NCBI GenBank assembly: GCA_024336345.1
Contig: JANFOG010000001.1
Span: 1,674,001 to 1,738,000, forward strand
DNA length: 64,000 nucleotides
Reading direction: 5' to 3'
Origin: Mariannaea sp. PMI_226
Taxonomy: Eukaryota; Ascomycota; Sordariomycetes; Hypocreales; Nectriaceae
The position numbers and the translations under genes are program-made. Positions 1 through 11,830 of this stretch are shown here, piece by piece. Every line of letters begins with the position of its first letter. Within the stretch, counting starts at the first letter, position 1. The notes below the pieces were generated by a model. That model saw only the letters and a list, made by a program, of their open reading frames with translations. It was not told the DNA's origin and did not search any database.

Positions 1-628
1 TAATGCAGAATCGCGTATTCACGGTGTACTTTTCCATAATCCGTCGCAGCGCCATCTGTGCGGTGCTCGTCATGGCATCGGCTTCGTCCAGCACGATAAG
101 CTTGAAGCCCGCAAGTGCACCTTTGCCTGCAGCGCCGCCGCCACCGCCCATGGAGAAGATTTGCTTTGTGCTGGCAAAAGTCTTGATCTGCTCGCGCACT
201 ACGTCAATGCCTCGATCATCCGAGGCGTTCAGCTCCAGCACCATCTGGCGCATGTTTGCCGTGCCGTAAATACGTCGGGCGAGGGCGAGGATGGTGGACG
301 TTTTGCCTGTGCCGGGGGGGCCATAGAGGAGGAGGTGGGGGAGTCGGTTTGTGTCGATGAACTTGTTGATGGTTGCGAGAATGTCTTGGTGACCTGATAC
401 ATCGTCAAGGGTGTTTGGTCGATACTTTTCAATCCTTTTTGCAGACGCCGTTAGTCGGGCCAGTGCCAAATATGATCCATTTCACTCGTACCAGGGCAGA
501 CTGTCTTCCGCTTCTACAGGTAGATTTGCCGTGCTTCGTTTGCCCTTGTTGGTCGAGCCGGAAAATGTGATGTTGTTGGAGGGGGCGAGAGGCCCATCGA
601 CATCCATCTCATCTTCAAAGTCCGACAT
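1..628 (-). CDS. rfc3: Replication factor C subunit 3 (clamp loader), 3'-truncated by window edge
   Basis: Small AAA+ subunit of the RFC clamp loader, which opens PCNA and loads it at primer-template junctions in the nucleus. Exon 1 (628-492) encodes an acidic leader starting [13 protein letters not shown] and ending at Leu-Pro-Trp. A 57-nt intron (491-435; GTACGA donor, CTAAC branch, AAG acceptor) splits the Trp codon, and exon 2 resumes with [18 protein letters not shown], the RFC box II signature. Further on are the Walker A motif GPPGTGKT, the segment [13 protein letters not shown] and the Walker B motif LIVLDEAD, followed by [18 protein letters not shown], typical of RFC3. A Gly/Ala-rich stretch ([14 protein letters not shown]) lies between the two Walker motifs. 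The ATPase sensor regions and the C-terminal collar domain lie beyond base 1. The start at 628 is the first in-frame ATG. RFC3 rather than RFC2, RFC4 or RFC5 is judged from the leader and box order. Confidence 0.92.
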
Positions 629-1469
629 GCTGATTGCTGAGATTGTTGTTTGAGGTGTGGTGTTGAAGAATGCGTCGTGGGTTTTTGCTTGGTCAATTTA
701 GTTGCCTTGAGAGTTGGTGTGAGGTCATGAGAAGAAAGTGCTTGTGGAAACGCGGTGCGCGTCTGAGCGTGTAGCTCAATTAAAGGCCCTGTCAACCCAG
801 GTCCGAGATGCCACCGCCCAATCACGAGCTAGCATTCCCAAGTGCGGTTCCTACCTAACCAAGGTACGTAGGCAACTCGCCCAGGATACCGCTTTTCGTA
901 TAATGCAAAGCATACGGTAGCCTTGTCTCACAATATCTGCGGAGTGTGTTTTATTGATTAATTAATTGATTGATTGATTGATCAATCAATCAAGTCATCA
1001 ATTACTTACATTTTTCACCTATTCCCCGATAACCCAATTATTAATTTTATCCTTGTTGTTTAATGTGAATAGAACCAGGATAACAAGTAATTATCGTATC
1101 CTGAGCGAATGTAAAGTCGTTCGTGTTCATCCAATCATCCATCATCTCGCACATTGCTTCCTGCTTGCTTGCTTGCGTGAGACCCTTGAAGAGTCCATCA
1201 TTATGGCTAATCAATAGCCCCCGATCTCTTCACAATCATGGGTCATGACACCTCCAATAAGGTACATCCATACATCCATGCTATACCGGCCCTCTACAAT
1301 CAATTCCTTCAACTGTCCAATGCGCAACGCCTGCCAGTAGCCACCATCACCCTATGTGTGCATTAGGAAGATCGTCTAACAAGGGTTATGTCCACGAAGA
1401 CGCCCGAAAGAAGTAGAAAATTGTACAGCGGCGTTTCGTCCTTTAAAAACAATTTCGCATTTCATCTCA
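629..1469. promoter_or_regulatory. Intergenic: rfc3 promoter side and lcb3 3' flank
   Basis: No reading frame here looks coding. The right end is the 3' flank of the lcb3-like gene and the left end should hold the rfc3 promoter. The middle (about 950-1010) is AT-rich with TTGA/TCAA repeats that form a palindrome. Confidence 0.5.
970..993. repeat. Perfect 24-bp palindrome of TTGA/TCAA units
   Basis: Arms TTGATTGATTGA and TCAATCAATCAA meet without a spacer at 981/982. Flanking TTAATTAATT and a further GTCATCAATTA extend the AT-rich block. It could extrude as a cruciform or simply reflect slippage. Confidence 0.85.
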
Positions 1470-3480
1470 TTACGCTTTGATTTGAAGTTCATTCGTGCCC
1501 AATCCCACAACCTCGAACAAGATAGGGATAATGGCAACAGCGAACCAAGCAATTCCTGTAGGCCAATTAGCATTGACTGAAATGAATTCGGCAAGAAATA
1601 GAGTCGACTCACCAGTGTATACGACTAGCTTTGTCACGACTTCCACGTCGTATCGCACTCGCGGTTTTACTAGTTGTGAAAACATCTCCTTCTCTTCAAG
1701 GCCATCTTCCCCTGTCACGACAATGCCAGGCTGGTCCTTATCCTTGGGACCTGTGGAAATATCTCCATTTCCTACCACCTTCTCCTGCTCGGTCACGCGA
1801 GGCGGCTGTGATCCGGAGGCTAGCGCACCCTTACCCGAGTGATCCTCGTGGGTGACATGCTGCTCCAGGTTGCTAGGTCTGCTCTTCAGGCTATGATTGC
1901 TACTGGCGCTTTCTCGTCGCTTTCGCTCGCGATATGCCAGCGTCTCGTAAGCATCAGCAGCACTCTGGGGTCCAATGGACACGGATCGACCTCGAGTGGT
2001 CGGATAGCGAATGCTTTCGACCATGCGAGGGAAATCCGATGCTGTAGGGAAGAGTGTATCCAAGCGTGAGCCAGGGGGCACAGTCTCGTACTTGCTGGCA
2101 GGAGTGAAGAAGCGTCGAGGCATGTTCATACCGACCTGCTCAAAGATACGGAAGAGGTGAGGGAGAAGCTTAAGCAGCAGGGGCTTCATAGTCTCACGCC
2201 ACGCGAAGATAATAAGAACACCAAAGACGATTCTAGCCACATTGGTAGCCAGCCCCAGATGCGAAACATCAATAGAGCTCCCGCCATGGGCATGCGTCTC
2301 CCAGGGGTCCAAGGAGATCTTTCCATAAGTCCAAGTACCGAATTCAAGACCAATAACGACACCAGCGAACGCGACACTATCGTCATAGCAGGGACAATCG
2401 TCTGCAGGCTCTGGATGAATGCGCACTAACACTAAAATGATCAGACCTGCCACGAGAGGTGCAACCCAGGAGCTTTCATGCATGTATTGGTCCAAGGGAG
2501 GGCCGTAAAAGAACTCCAACCACGAGATGCCCACTCCCATGATGCTACCGATGATGACATCAAGGAAACCATGCATGCCACAGTAGAGGCGGCCGAAGAT
2601 GATGGAGACAGCGTAGAAGTAGGCGAGGAACTCGAGCGCGAACTTTGTGGTTGGTGGAAATGTATTTTCGGGACTGCGCAAGTGAAGGAGTGCGTATACG
2701 GCGACGGAGACGGCATTGGCGCTATGAGTAGACGGAAATCCATATTCGAGAGCGGCGGAGCCAGACATGGTGATACGATGTAGGGGTGGGGAGAGAGGTC
2801 GCGGGAGGGAGTAGAAGTCTTTGACGAAGCCAGTCCAGAATACGCCGAGGGCTAGGATGTGAACCAATCTAGGGAAGATACTATGTTAGCATCTTTATTG
2901 GGCAAGTCAAGGGATCCTCATCTTAGTTTGTTCCGTGGAATGGCGCATCGCACTGTATCGCATCGTATCGCGTCGCATTTGCATTGCACTTGCATCGCAT
3001 CGCGATCACACACAGAATGTAAAAGTAACGTACCCCTTGCCAAAGGCAGCATAGCCACACCAGAAGCATATTGGGAGGCCGATCATGAAAAAAGTATGGG
3101 TTCCGAGATTCGCGGTAATGGCAAAGTAACTGTCGAGGGCTGGTGTTCGAAGCTTTTCCTGCATCCAAGCAAGGTAGGGTGTTTCCATTCGAATCAGGGG
3201 CAGCAACTGCTGGCGCAACGAGTATCGCCATTTGGGAAGCGCTCGTTTATCTGCGAAGAGGAGAGATGGTCAACAGGTGTACAATACAGAAGTGCTTAAA
3301 AGGCAAGTGAATGGCACAGATGGTTTGGGAAAAGAACATACAGTGATCAAGACTCCTCAGTCCAGCATCCGGAGCCATACTACCGCCTTCTTTACCGTTG
3401 GCCAGAGCAGCCGGAGCCGTGACTGTGGCCGTGACGGTGGTACTGCTGGACGGCGGGGCATCGCGTCGCAGATCGCTCAT
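1470..3480 (-). CDS. lcb3: Sphingoid long-chain base 1-phosphate phosphatase, PAP2 family (LCB3/YSR2 type)
   Basis: ER membrane phosphatase that removes phosphate from dihydrosphingosine- and phytosphingosine-1-phosphate, feeding long-chain bases back into ceramide synthesis. Four exons: 3480-3342, 3250-3034, 2868-1613 and 1555-1470, giving 565 residues. All three PAP2 motifs are visible: KDFYSLPRP, the PSTHSANA loop with its histidine, and GRLYCGMHGFLD with the catalytic histidine. The N-terminal exon is Ser/Thr/Ala-rich, and exon 2 has the conserved HYKRALPKWRYSLRQ and ETPYLA segments. Hydrophobic helices cover the first half; a cytosolic-looking Ser/Lys-rich linker precedes the last helix (IAWFAVAIIPILFEVVGLG). 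The last intron (1612-1556) is 57 nt, in frame and free of stops, so retention would add 19 residues; family comparison (VVYTG joined to IAWFAV) favours splicing. A further in-frame upstream ATG lies at about 3561, but MSDLRRDAPP at 3480 is the better start. Confidence 0.88.
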
Positions 3481-5289
3481 GATGAGATGGGCGGGAGCGA
3501 CGCGGAAGGGGGAAAGGGAGAAGATAAGCGGAAAATGAGATGTATCGGCGTCAATGGCCAAAGGTGAGAAGAGAGAGCATCAGAATAGACTGAACATTAG
3601 GTAAGGCAGGTAAGGGTAGGTAGGTAGTTTAGGTAGCACGAATAGAAATAATATGAGGTTTGGACAGAGTAGGTTGTAACTACTGTAAAAGAGGCATGTG
3701 GGGGTACCCTACTACCTGCTACCTACCAGTCAGGTACACGTACAGTGTCCATCTAACGTGAAGTAGAAGGAAGCCACGCCGCATAGCACTGCGACTAGGA
3801 CTACGATGTACTACTAGACGTGATTACTGTGTATCAAGGTAGGTAGGTACCATACCTACTGTAGGCATATGTAACCCGACGAAAGTAATGGAAAGGCATC
3901 TATTTGCATCCATCGCTGTTATTAGGGCCAGAAAAAAACCCTGGACCTGGAGGAAACGGCCTGTTTGAACACGAAAGTACCTATCTACAGTCCTTACCTC
4001 CGATAAACGAGCGATAGGGCCAAACAAGGCGGCGGGTAGGATAATACAGGCATAAGACACGGTGAACTATGAATTGAAGATTTGGAGTGGCTCCAACGGC
4101 CTCAGGCTGACCCTCGTCATTAAATCTCCCATGAAGACGTGCAAGGTAGCCTGTTTGCATGGGCAGCTTGATGAACACGTCTTTTCTCTAATTAAATGAA
4201 AACAGCTGACTTTTTTCTACATGCCCGTCTTTTTTTTTCAACCTTTCCCTCCCGATCCCATTCCCAATTCCCAACCGAGGCGGATCGGACTTTACTGAAC
4301 GGGGTTACTTACCTTGTCCGACCCCGTTCGCGTGGGCCTCTTCCTCTTCGGCTGCCGCGCACTCCATTCGTCAAGTCCCAGTCCCTTGCCCTGCTTGGGG
4401 GCGGAGAGGAGGGGTTCACTTGGAAGAATCGAAAGGGTTCCAGTCACAAGCGAGACCACTGAAGAGATACCACCTGGTCATATCCGCGGGTTGGTGAGGG
4501 CCTAATTAGCCCCCAAGGGGCGCTGATCCCGAGTCCAGGGTAGATGTGATCCAAAAGCTGGGTGGTGAGATTCTACCATCATATGAACACATGTTGTTTT
4601 GAAGTATGAACCAACAAATGCCTATGTTATATACTTGACAGGGAAATATTCCTTAGTAAAATATTCCGAGAAAATCTCATATTGCTTTTATTGTTACATT
4701 GATCTGTCAGGCGCCTTAGGACGATATGTTGATATCCGGGAAAACATGAGTTTGGAGAAGTGGATGCCACTTGAAGTCGGACCCTGAAACCATACTTGAA
4801 TGTACACAAACGTTAAGTAGGTTAGGTAATGAATTACTCGCCAGCCTTACCTCCGTCCAGCTTTTGCTTCACGCTTGTTAGTGAAAGGTGCCAGTTGTGT
4901 CCTCACACTAGCCTACCAAAAGCATTAGATTAATACAGCAACACTACTCCATACATTATTTCCATTCTCATTACCCGCCAGCCAAGGGCCCTCTTCCAGC
5001 TCCGGGCCCACCAACACCCAGAGTCGAGTGACAGTAGTACGGGACGCATGTACGTTCGAACTATCAACAGAAGAATCAATGTGGTCCCAAGCATACCTAA
5101 TTAGCTTGTGAAAACGCCATTCCAGCACCAACTGTGTCGTCATAACGTTTCTCCTCTTCCCCTCCATTATCATCCTACGTTCATCACGGGCACTCACTCC
5201 CCTTGGCTTTTTGGTTTTCCTTCCCATCATTCAATTGCTTGCGTTTCTGAGCACCCCACCTCGTACCAGAAAGCTTGAAGATAAAACCA
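3481..5289. promoter_or_regulatory. Divergent intergenic region between lcb3 (-) and the SDR gene (+)
   Basis: About 1.8 kb without a convincing gene. It carries GGTAGGTAGGTAG-type runs at about 3614-3635 and 3838-3850 and a T/C-rich tract at 4226-4265. It must hold both promoters. I saw no tRNA or conserved protein fragment. Confidence 0.5.
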
Positions 5290-6539
5290 ATGGCTCTGGC
5301 TGGTAAACACTGTGCTGTTGTCGGCGCTACCGGCATCATCGGAGCACACATCGCTCGGGCATTTGCCAAACAGGGTGCCGTCCTCTCCCTTCTTGGACGG
5401 ACTGCTATCGAATCTCGGCCCCGGCTTGAGCCCCTCCTGACGCCCTATGCGCCTGATCCAGCAGCGGCTGATGGGAGCAAGTCCCACAGCAATGGGATGC
5501 CTTTCCAACATCGTTTCATGAAGCTCGATGTAGCGAAGCGGGACAGCATCAAATCTGTCTTCGCAGGGAGAGATCAAGACGGCGTATGTCACTGCCACTG
5601 TCACTAGTTGATTGGAAGAAACCTCACTGTCCAGCTGCTAAAATAATATTGCCCACTTGCAGCATTTCGCGGACACTGCCGTGGGTCCGGTAGATATACT
5701 CATCAACTGCGCCGGCATCTCCCAGACGTCCTTTCTGAAAAGAACCTCCGAGGAAGAGCTCAGCGATATTCTTGAAACCAATTTAATGGCCACTATGCTG
5801 GTCTGCAAACACGCAAAAATCCGGTCTCATGGTGGGTTTTCACTTCACTTTACTTCATTTCTATGTCTTTAGCTAAAAGCATTCGATCTGCGACTTACAC
5901 GCCCTCAGGATGCATCATTAATGTGTCAAGCCTGATGGCTACAAAGGGCGGCTCAGGCGCCACAGCATATGCTGCTTCTAAGGCCGGCATAGTAGGTACG
6001 TGAACAACCTGAAGCTTCTTGATACACATTCAAATTCCCCTTTCAAGAAATTGTCAAAAGTGTCATATCCTACCATATAGTACAAGTGACCAAAGAAAAG
6101 GTCTATCTGACATGTTCTCTCCAGCCTTCACTCGTGCTCTCTGTCGCGAGCTCGGCCCTCGCTCTATCCGTGCCAATGCCCTTCTTCCAGGCTGGATAGC
6201 CAGTCCCATGTGGGATCGTAAGTTGTCCTTTTCCCCTACCTTAATCGGTAACCTCCTATGAACCCCCCCCTCCCAAAGAAAAACAAAAAAACCCCCAGAA
6301 GGAAACAAGAACATGAAAGAAAGATTTCCTCCTTCATCCCGAAGGGTCGATGTCGATGCTAATGTACATTCGTCACTCCAGACCTAAAACCAGAGTTGCA
6401 AGCAGCCTTCCTCAAGGACACGCCTCTAAGCCGGGTAGGTACGCCGCAAGAAGTGGCAGATGCTGCTGTCTTTCTCGCCTCAAACGCCTTTGCCAATAAC
6501 TGCGTTCTCAATCTCGACGGGGGATTGAGTTCCGCATGA
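5290..6539 (+). CDS. Short-chain dehydrogenase/reductase, 3-oxoacyl-ACP reductase (FabG/OAR1) type
   Basis: NADPH-dependent classical SDR, probably reducing a 3-oxoacyl substrate; a mitochondrial type II fatty acid synthesis role like yeast Oar1 is inferred, not shown. Five exons (5290-5583, 5663-5831, 5909-5995, 6125-6217, 6382-6539) give 266 residues. Visible motifs are the Rossmann glycine motif VGATGIIGAHIA, LINCAG, the catalytic Ser in INVSSLMATKGG, the YAASK Tyr/Lys pair, the PGWIASPM loop, and the C-terminal substrate-binding part VGTPQEVADAAVFLAS ending LNLDGGLSSA. All splice sites are GT-AG and phases add up. The ATG at 5290 opens directly on MALAGKHCAVVG, so there is no obvious mitochondrial targeting peptide, which weakens the OAR1 assignment. 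The stop lies 54 bp from the stop of the convergent uba2 gene. Confidence 0.85.
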
Positions 6540-6593
6540 TATGTTTCCATCTCCAAATGTATGCAATGATGTTGCCATAGTGGCTTAAGTTGA

Positions 6594-9189
6594 TCAGTCA
6601 ATCACGATCGCACCATCGGTGTCCTCCACCACAACCACATCTGCTGCAGAATCGGCAATCCTAACTTTCTTCAAAGGCTGATCGCCATCCTCGGGGTTAG
6701 GTCGCTTCACACCCTTGGATACAACCTCGACAAGATCGTCATCAGCCTTGTCTTGACCATTTTGTTGTCCGTTGTCGTTTGTCTCAGATGCCTGCTGCAC
6801 CTTCTTCGGTTTCCGCGGAATCTGGGGGGTTTCCGTGAATGGAGCTTCAAATGATTTGCTTCCTGCTTCAAGATTACTGGTTTTTTTTGTTAACCAAGTC
6901 CAAACTGATACATTTGCATTCGTGGTAGCATACCCTTCTTGAATGTTTATAACCACATTGACAAAGGTGTCGTCATCATCTTCATCGATGATGGTCAGGA
7001 AACTATCCTTTTGGACACCTGTTTTTTTTGGTATCAGAAAAATGTAGGAAACTGTAAAATCATATCATTACAAACTTACCGAGGTCGCTCAGTTTCTTGG
7101 GGAGGTTATCAGTTTCGTCAAAATCGTAAAGTATTCCAACATCGTTGTTGACCACAAACTCCTTATCCCCGAAGCCCAGGTTGACCTTGATGAAGTCCTC
7201 AACGATATCATTGAGCGTAACCCGCGACATGTCTACAGTAACACTAGTGCTGAAGACGCTACAGACAGGGCAGTCGGGGTTGGGCAATCGAGATCGGTCG
7301 GGGGCGAGAAGACGCGCAGGGGCAAATGGAGTTAAAAAGACCTAAACATGATAAACAATATTAGAAAGGGTGAGCCATATCACCAATGAGTTCAGCAACG
7401 CTCACCTCTTTTGACTGCGCATACTCTCCTCTCAAGACTTTGAATGACTGAAGTACACAGAGACCTGCCACGATAGCATTAGTGGTGGCAATAGCAGGGA
7501 TGATGTTGCCTGCCATCTGCTTAATGTCAAAGCGCGATTTACGCTCAATGCCAAAGATGGTTGAGCGGATATTTGCACTTGCGGCGACGAAGTCCAGTGT
7601 ATCAGCGTCATCCTTGTCGAAAGTAATGATCGGGTCTGCGTTTTCGGGAGCCTTGTTTTTCCTAAGCTCAAGGATGCGGTTGCTCAACCGGTCAAGACTA
7701 TCATTGAAAACGATGAGGCTTTCTTCTAGAGACCAAGTTCTCTGATCATCGTTTAAAATCGCATCCTTTGAGGTCCCAACTTCCTTGGCTCTCGATAAGA
7801 GTACCTCATACTCCAAAGCCTCTGGAGCACGTCTTGACTTCCACATGTCCTCCACCGAGCGAAGCCGTTCAATATCGGCATTGAATACTTTGTCGAAGAG
7901 CATCTTTGGGAACTCGGAGCTGCCCACGGCATTGCGGATCTTCTTAAGAGCCTCTGACTCCTTCTTAAGCTCTTCGATTTCCTGAGCTGTTGCACGTTAA
8001 GTCAGGATGCAAATAGGAAAGATGAGTAGAGAAACCATACCATTGTCACTATCGGACGAGTGGTCAAATACAGATTGATCTTCGCTGGTACCATAAATCT
8101 CGCTAGGGATGATTGTTAGCGGGGGACCCGGGCGATGAATTGTGACAAGATCAGATGCTTACTTCAGAAGATAACTTTTGCCCCAGACGATACAGTGAAT
8201 GGGCTGACTTGGTGTGCTTCGGATGGTACAGACAGGAAAAGACTTTGGGGTCTCCTTTGGCGTGCAGTCGTAACATGCTGTGACGCCCTTCTTAATTACC
8301 TGAACCTGGCCGTTAAAACCAGTTGTACCACTTTCAATGAGTGGAATGTCGGCAGCCAAGCACATCTTATTTACATGTCGTCGCGCCTCTAAATTGTCGA
8401 GAGCATTGAATGCAATGCGAAAACTGCGGAACCATGACACGGTAAATTCGGCGTCCTTGATGTTGGCGTGATGCGCTACGATCTTGACGTTGGGGTTGAA
8501 CTTTTGAGCGGCCTCTTTGGCAACCTAGGGATATGGTCAACGGGGCGAGCGGTGGCACGCGCGCTTCAATGGGCTGCACATACCAATGCCTTGGATTTCT
8601 TGATATGCTCATGACGAAAGAGGAATTGTCGGTTCAAGTTCGAGAGATCGATGGTGTCGAGGTCAACGATATGGATTTCGCCGAAGCCGGTCAGAACAAG
8701 GTTCTTGAGAAGCTCACAGCCGATGCCGCCAGCACCAACCATCAGCACACGGGCCTGCGCAACCATCGTTAGAGTTGGAGTGACGAGGGAGAGGTCACTG
8801 TTCGAGGACAGTGTTGGGGTAGAGGGGAGGTTTAGAAGGGAGGTGACGTTGTGAGGCTGCCGCGCAGAAACGAGAATCAGGCTCTGAGAAGAAATCCCAA
8901 GAGGAGGAGTTCTGGTTGGGGTAGAAGACAATGGGGAAGAACATGCCTGCTTGACGGAGGTGTTGAGGCTCGCGCCGAGTGACTGGTGGTTGTATCGATC
9001 GCGCTGCATGACGGACTGGCGTTTCTGGATAACAGTTGCCGCTGCACTGGACTTCTGGGGCGGTTGATGAAGTTTTTGGGTTTCCTGAGACTGTTCCTGC
9101 TGGGAGTGGTGCTGCTCTTGAGCCGTAGCCGCAACCGCGGACGTGGGTGCAGCCTCGTTGGATGGCGCCGGGATGTTTGTCGCATCCAT
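6594..9189 (-). CDS. uba2: SUMO-activating enzyme E1 catalytic subunit UBA2
   Basis: Catalytic half of the AOS1-UBA2 SUMO E1; adenylates SUMO and forms the thioester before transfer to UBC9, in the nucleus. Eight exons: 9189-8947, 8754-8584, 8524-8163, 8102-8041, 7986-7406, 7341-7080, 7018-6934 and 6876-6594, giving 682 residues. Motifs are the nucleotide-binding loop [32 protein letters not shown], the active-site Cys (about residue 237) in [10 protein letters not shown], two Cys pairs for structural zinc (ACYDC and PDCPVC), and the ubiquitin-fold domain ending in [14 protein letters not shown]. The C-terminus carries a basic NLS-like stretch, [20 protein letters not shown]. The N-terminal ~75 residues are Gln/Ala/Pro-rich and atypically long. 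Intron 1 (8946-8755, 192 nt) starts with GC instead of GT; with the 57-nt intron 7 it is in frame without stops, so unspliced isoforms would stay translatable. Confidence 0.94.
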
Positions 9190-10312
9190 GACGGACGGGC
9201 AGCTTCGTTCACAACGGGCTCAGCGGGGGGGGGGAGCGAGCTGATCGCGAGGAGGAAGCGGCAGGAGACGAAAAGGTGCGCGCATACGGTTCACACAGAG
9301 CAGGGCGAGTTTGGTAAAGAAAAGGAAAATAGGGCGGAAGGGTTGCACGGCGTTGGTCGTTTGCGAGGGTTTGTTGGTCGTTTGGTGGTGGATGCAGTGA
9401 ATGCAGCAAACAGTGGACTTGTAGTGGGCTCAGTTTTTGGTGGTGAGAGCCGGAGAGCTCAGATGCTGGGCCTTAAAGGTACCTTTTAGGCAGTCGGAGG
9501 GTGCTGAGAGTCGCCCACAGGCGCTGAACCAGGCAATGGCGGGTTGTCCGTCCAGGGTTAGCTGCGGGTGCTTTGCAAATGGGGCAATATGCGGATCTCT
9601 GATTGGTGGCCTTGTTCAGTTTGTCTTGATCTGGGGTGGCACAGCACGTCAAGCAAGGCAAAATGCCTGGGCTAGAGATGCAATGTACGTGCAGGTACGG
9701 AGTACCTAGGTACAGATTAGTCTACATTGTGTTTGTTCACAGCCTGGATCAAGTGGGTGGGTGCAGTTGATGCCCTTTCTGGGTGGGTTCCTGATTTTTC
9801 CTGCCTTGTAATCTGTAGTCTATCTAATTACCTTAGGTATAATCTGTACAGCGATTTTCTTCTCTATCTCGGATGCCTACCATACTGCAGTACCTACTTC
9901 AGGATCTTTGATGCAGGCCAATTTCATCTTCAGTCTCTTTCTTATCCGAAAACGTCGGTTCAGGGGGTTGGCCGTAGATTTCCTGCCGCACCTCAAGTAG
10001 GGGTATGACTTAATTAGTAGCGACTTATTAATTGTACTGTGCCAGGTTTATTTTTTTTGCCTTTTCCCTACCTACCTACAGATTACTTGACCTACGGAAC
10101 GCACCAGGAAGAAAAAAAAAGGAACTCTTGAGCCAAGGGTCCAGACCACAATCATTTCAACGGCTTGAGTCGTCACCGTAAATCCTTCTGCCGCGACTTG
10201 AAAACCAAACTTCATTTATCCCAATTGCTTGTCATTCAACTTGCTTCGTAGCCACGGTCTATCATTCATCTTGTTTCTTCACTCCCCTCTTTAGAAAAAA
10301 AAATTAGCCAAT
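9190..10312. promoter_or_regulatory. Divergent intergenic region, uba2 (-) / queuosine-salvage gene (+)
   Basis: 1.1 kb with no supported gene. It contains a TACGGAGTAC motif at 9696-9705 running into CCTAGGTAC, CCTACCTACC near 10070, and A/T-rich leader sequence before the ATG at 10313. Confidence 0.5.
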
Positions 10313-11601
10313 ATGTCTGACGACGAGGCCGACCCTGAGCTTCTTGAACTCCTGCGCCAGCACCTTCAAGGAAAGCTCGATATCGAGCCTGAACCCGAGA
10401 CCGGAGTCCTTTCGTCTGTCGAACATGTCTACGATAGTTGTATCGACGTCGCTATCGATATGCGTGCGTCAAAGAGCGCGGCAGAATACATCTACTCACA
10501 GATGCAAGAAAGGAGCTACTCGACTGCCACCTGGGCAGAACATGAGTTGCACCCCAAGACCAAGGATGAGAGCACCGTGAACTTCATCTTTACCATGGAC
10601 CTTCTGAACTTCTCCTTCTGGTCCGAACTCCCTGACGACGAGAGATTCGCCATCGAGTATCGCGGAAAGAGGTGGACGGGTTACTGGAGTCTGGTCGCTG
10701 CCATTCAGAGAGCCCTCAAAGATGGTCAGTTGAAATTGTATTCATTGCAGAAGACCTGGCAGTTTATGCTGACATATTCTTTGCCCCTCAAGGTATTCCC
10801 ATCACTGATCCTCATTATTGGCGTAATGAAGATGAGTGCAACCTTGAATCCCTGAAACACGTCTTCAGGTCCTGTACCGACGAAGAGATGCCGCTTCTAC
10901 AGGAACGGCTTGACTGCCTCCGTGAAGCAGGCCAGGTCCTTTACGAAGTAAGTAGCCCCCATTATAATGAAAATGAAGAAGGAATTGTCGCTAATCTTTT
11001 TGTCCCATGCAGTTCTATGATGGTTCCATTACAAATCTTCTTGACGCTGCTGACGGGTCTGCCGCTCGTCTCGTCAACCTGCTCGCCCAGGACTTTGACT
11101 GCTTTCGTGATGAGCACCGCTTTGAGGACGGCAAGATGATCCGGCTACTCAAGCGTGCGCAAATCCTGGTCGCGGATCTTTGGGCCTGCTTCAACGGCGA
11201 ATCCTATGGCGAGTTCTATGACATTGACAAGATCACCATGTTCGCCGACTATCGCATCCCCCAGATTCTCATTTCCCTTGGCGCACTATATTGCTGCCCG
11301 GGGATTGCTGCAGCAATCAAAGATAAGAAGCTGATCGAGAGTGGATCTTCGTGGGAAATCCAACTACGGTGTGAGTAGAAAGCTGTACTAGATCCAAAGG
11401 TTGAACCTCGCAGACTGACATGAAGTAGCCTGCAGCATTTGGTGCGTCGAGCTGATCCGGAGGGAGATCAAGCGCCAGCATCCTGAGGCTCACGTCAACG
11501 CCATCCTCATTGACTTTTTCCTCTACGACAGTGTGAAGGAGATGGAGGCTGCAGGCAAAGAGCCGATCCCACACCATCGCACGAGAAGCATTTGGTACTA
11601 A
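10313..11601 (+). CDS. qng1: Queuosine 5'-phosphate N-glycosylase / queuosine salvage protein (DUF2419)
   Basis: Member of the DUF2419 family (human QNG1/C9orf64), which releases queuine from queuosine 5'-phosphate so that it can be re-inserted into tRNA. Four exons (10313-10724, 10793-10947, 11013-11370, 11429-11601) give 365 residues. Family hallmarks are the NFIFTMDLLNFSFW core, the RGKRWTGYWSLVAAIQRAL segment, GSAARLVNLL, and ILVADLWACFNGESYGEFYDIDKITMFADYRIPQILISLGALYC near the C-terminal third, followed by CSIWCVELIRREI. The last intron has a choice of donors (GTGTGAG or GTGAGT two bases later); I used GTGAGT at 11371 because it restores RSCSIWC in frame. Fungi do not make queuine themselves, so this gene implies uptake from the environment (family knowledge). 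Confidence 0.9.
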
Positions 11602-11830
11602 GTTGAAGTTATGAACCGGGCTTACGCATTTTGAAAACTCTTCCAAAAAAAATAATAGAGTCGGCTGATATAGAATTTCCACATATAGATTTGATTGTTC
11701 GGGCATGATCATGGAAAGTGGGTAGAATAGATTCAACTAAATAACATCAAGGACTTCACAGGTCCCCCGGTTTCTCCGAAACGCCATAGCTCCTGGAACC
11801 GAACGGCCCGATAGACCAAAACACACAAAA

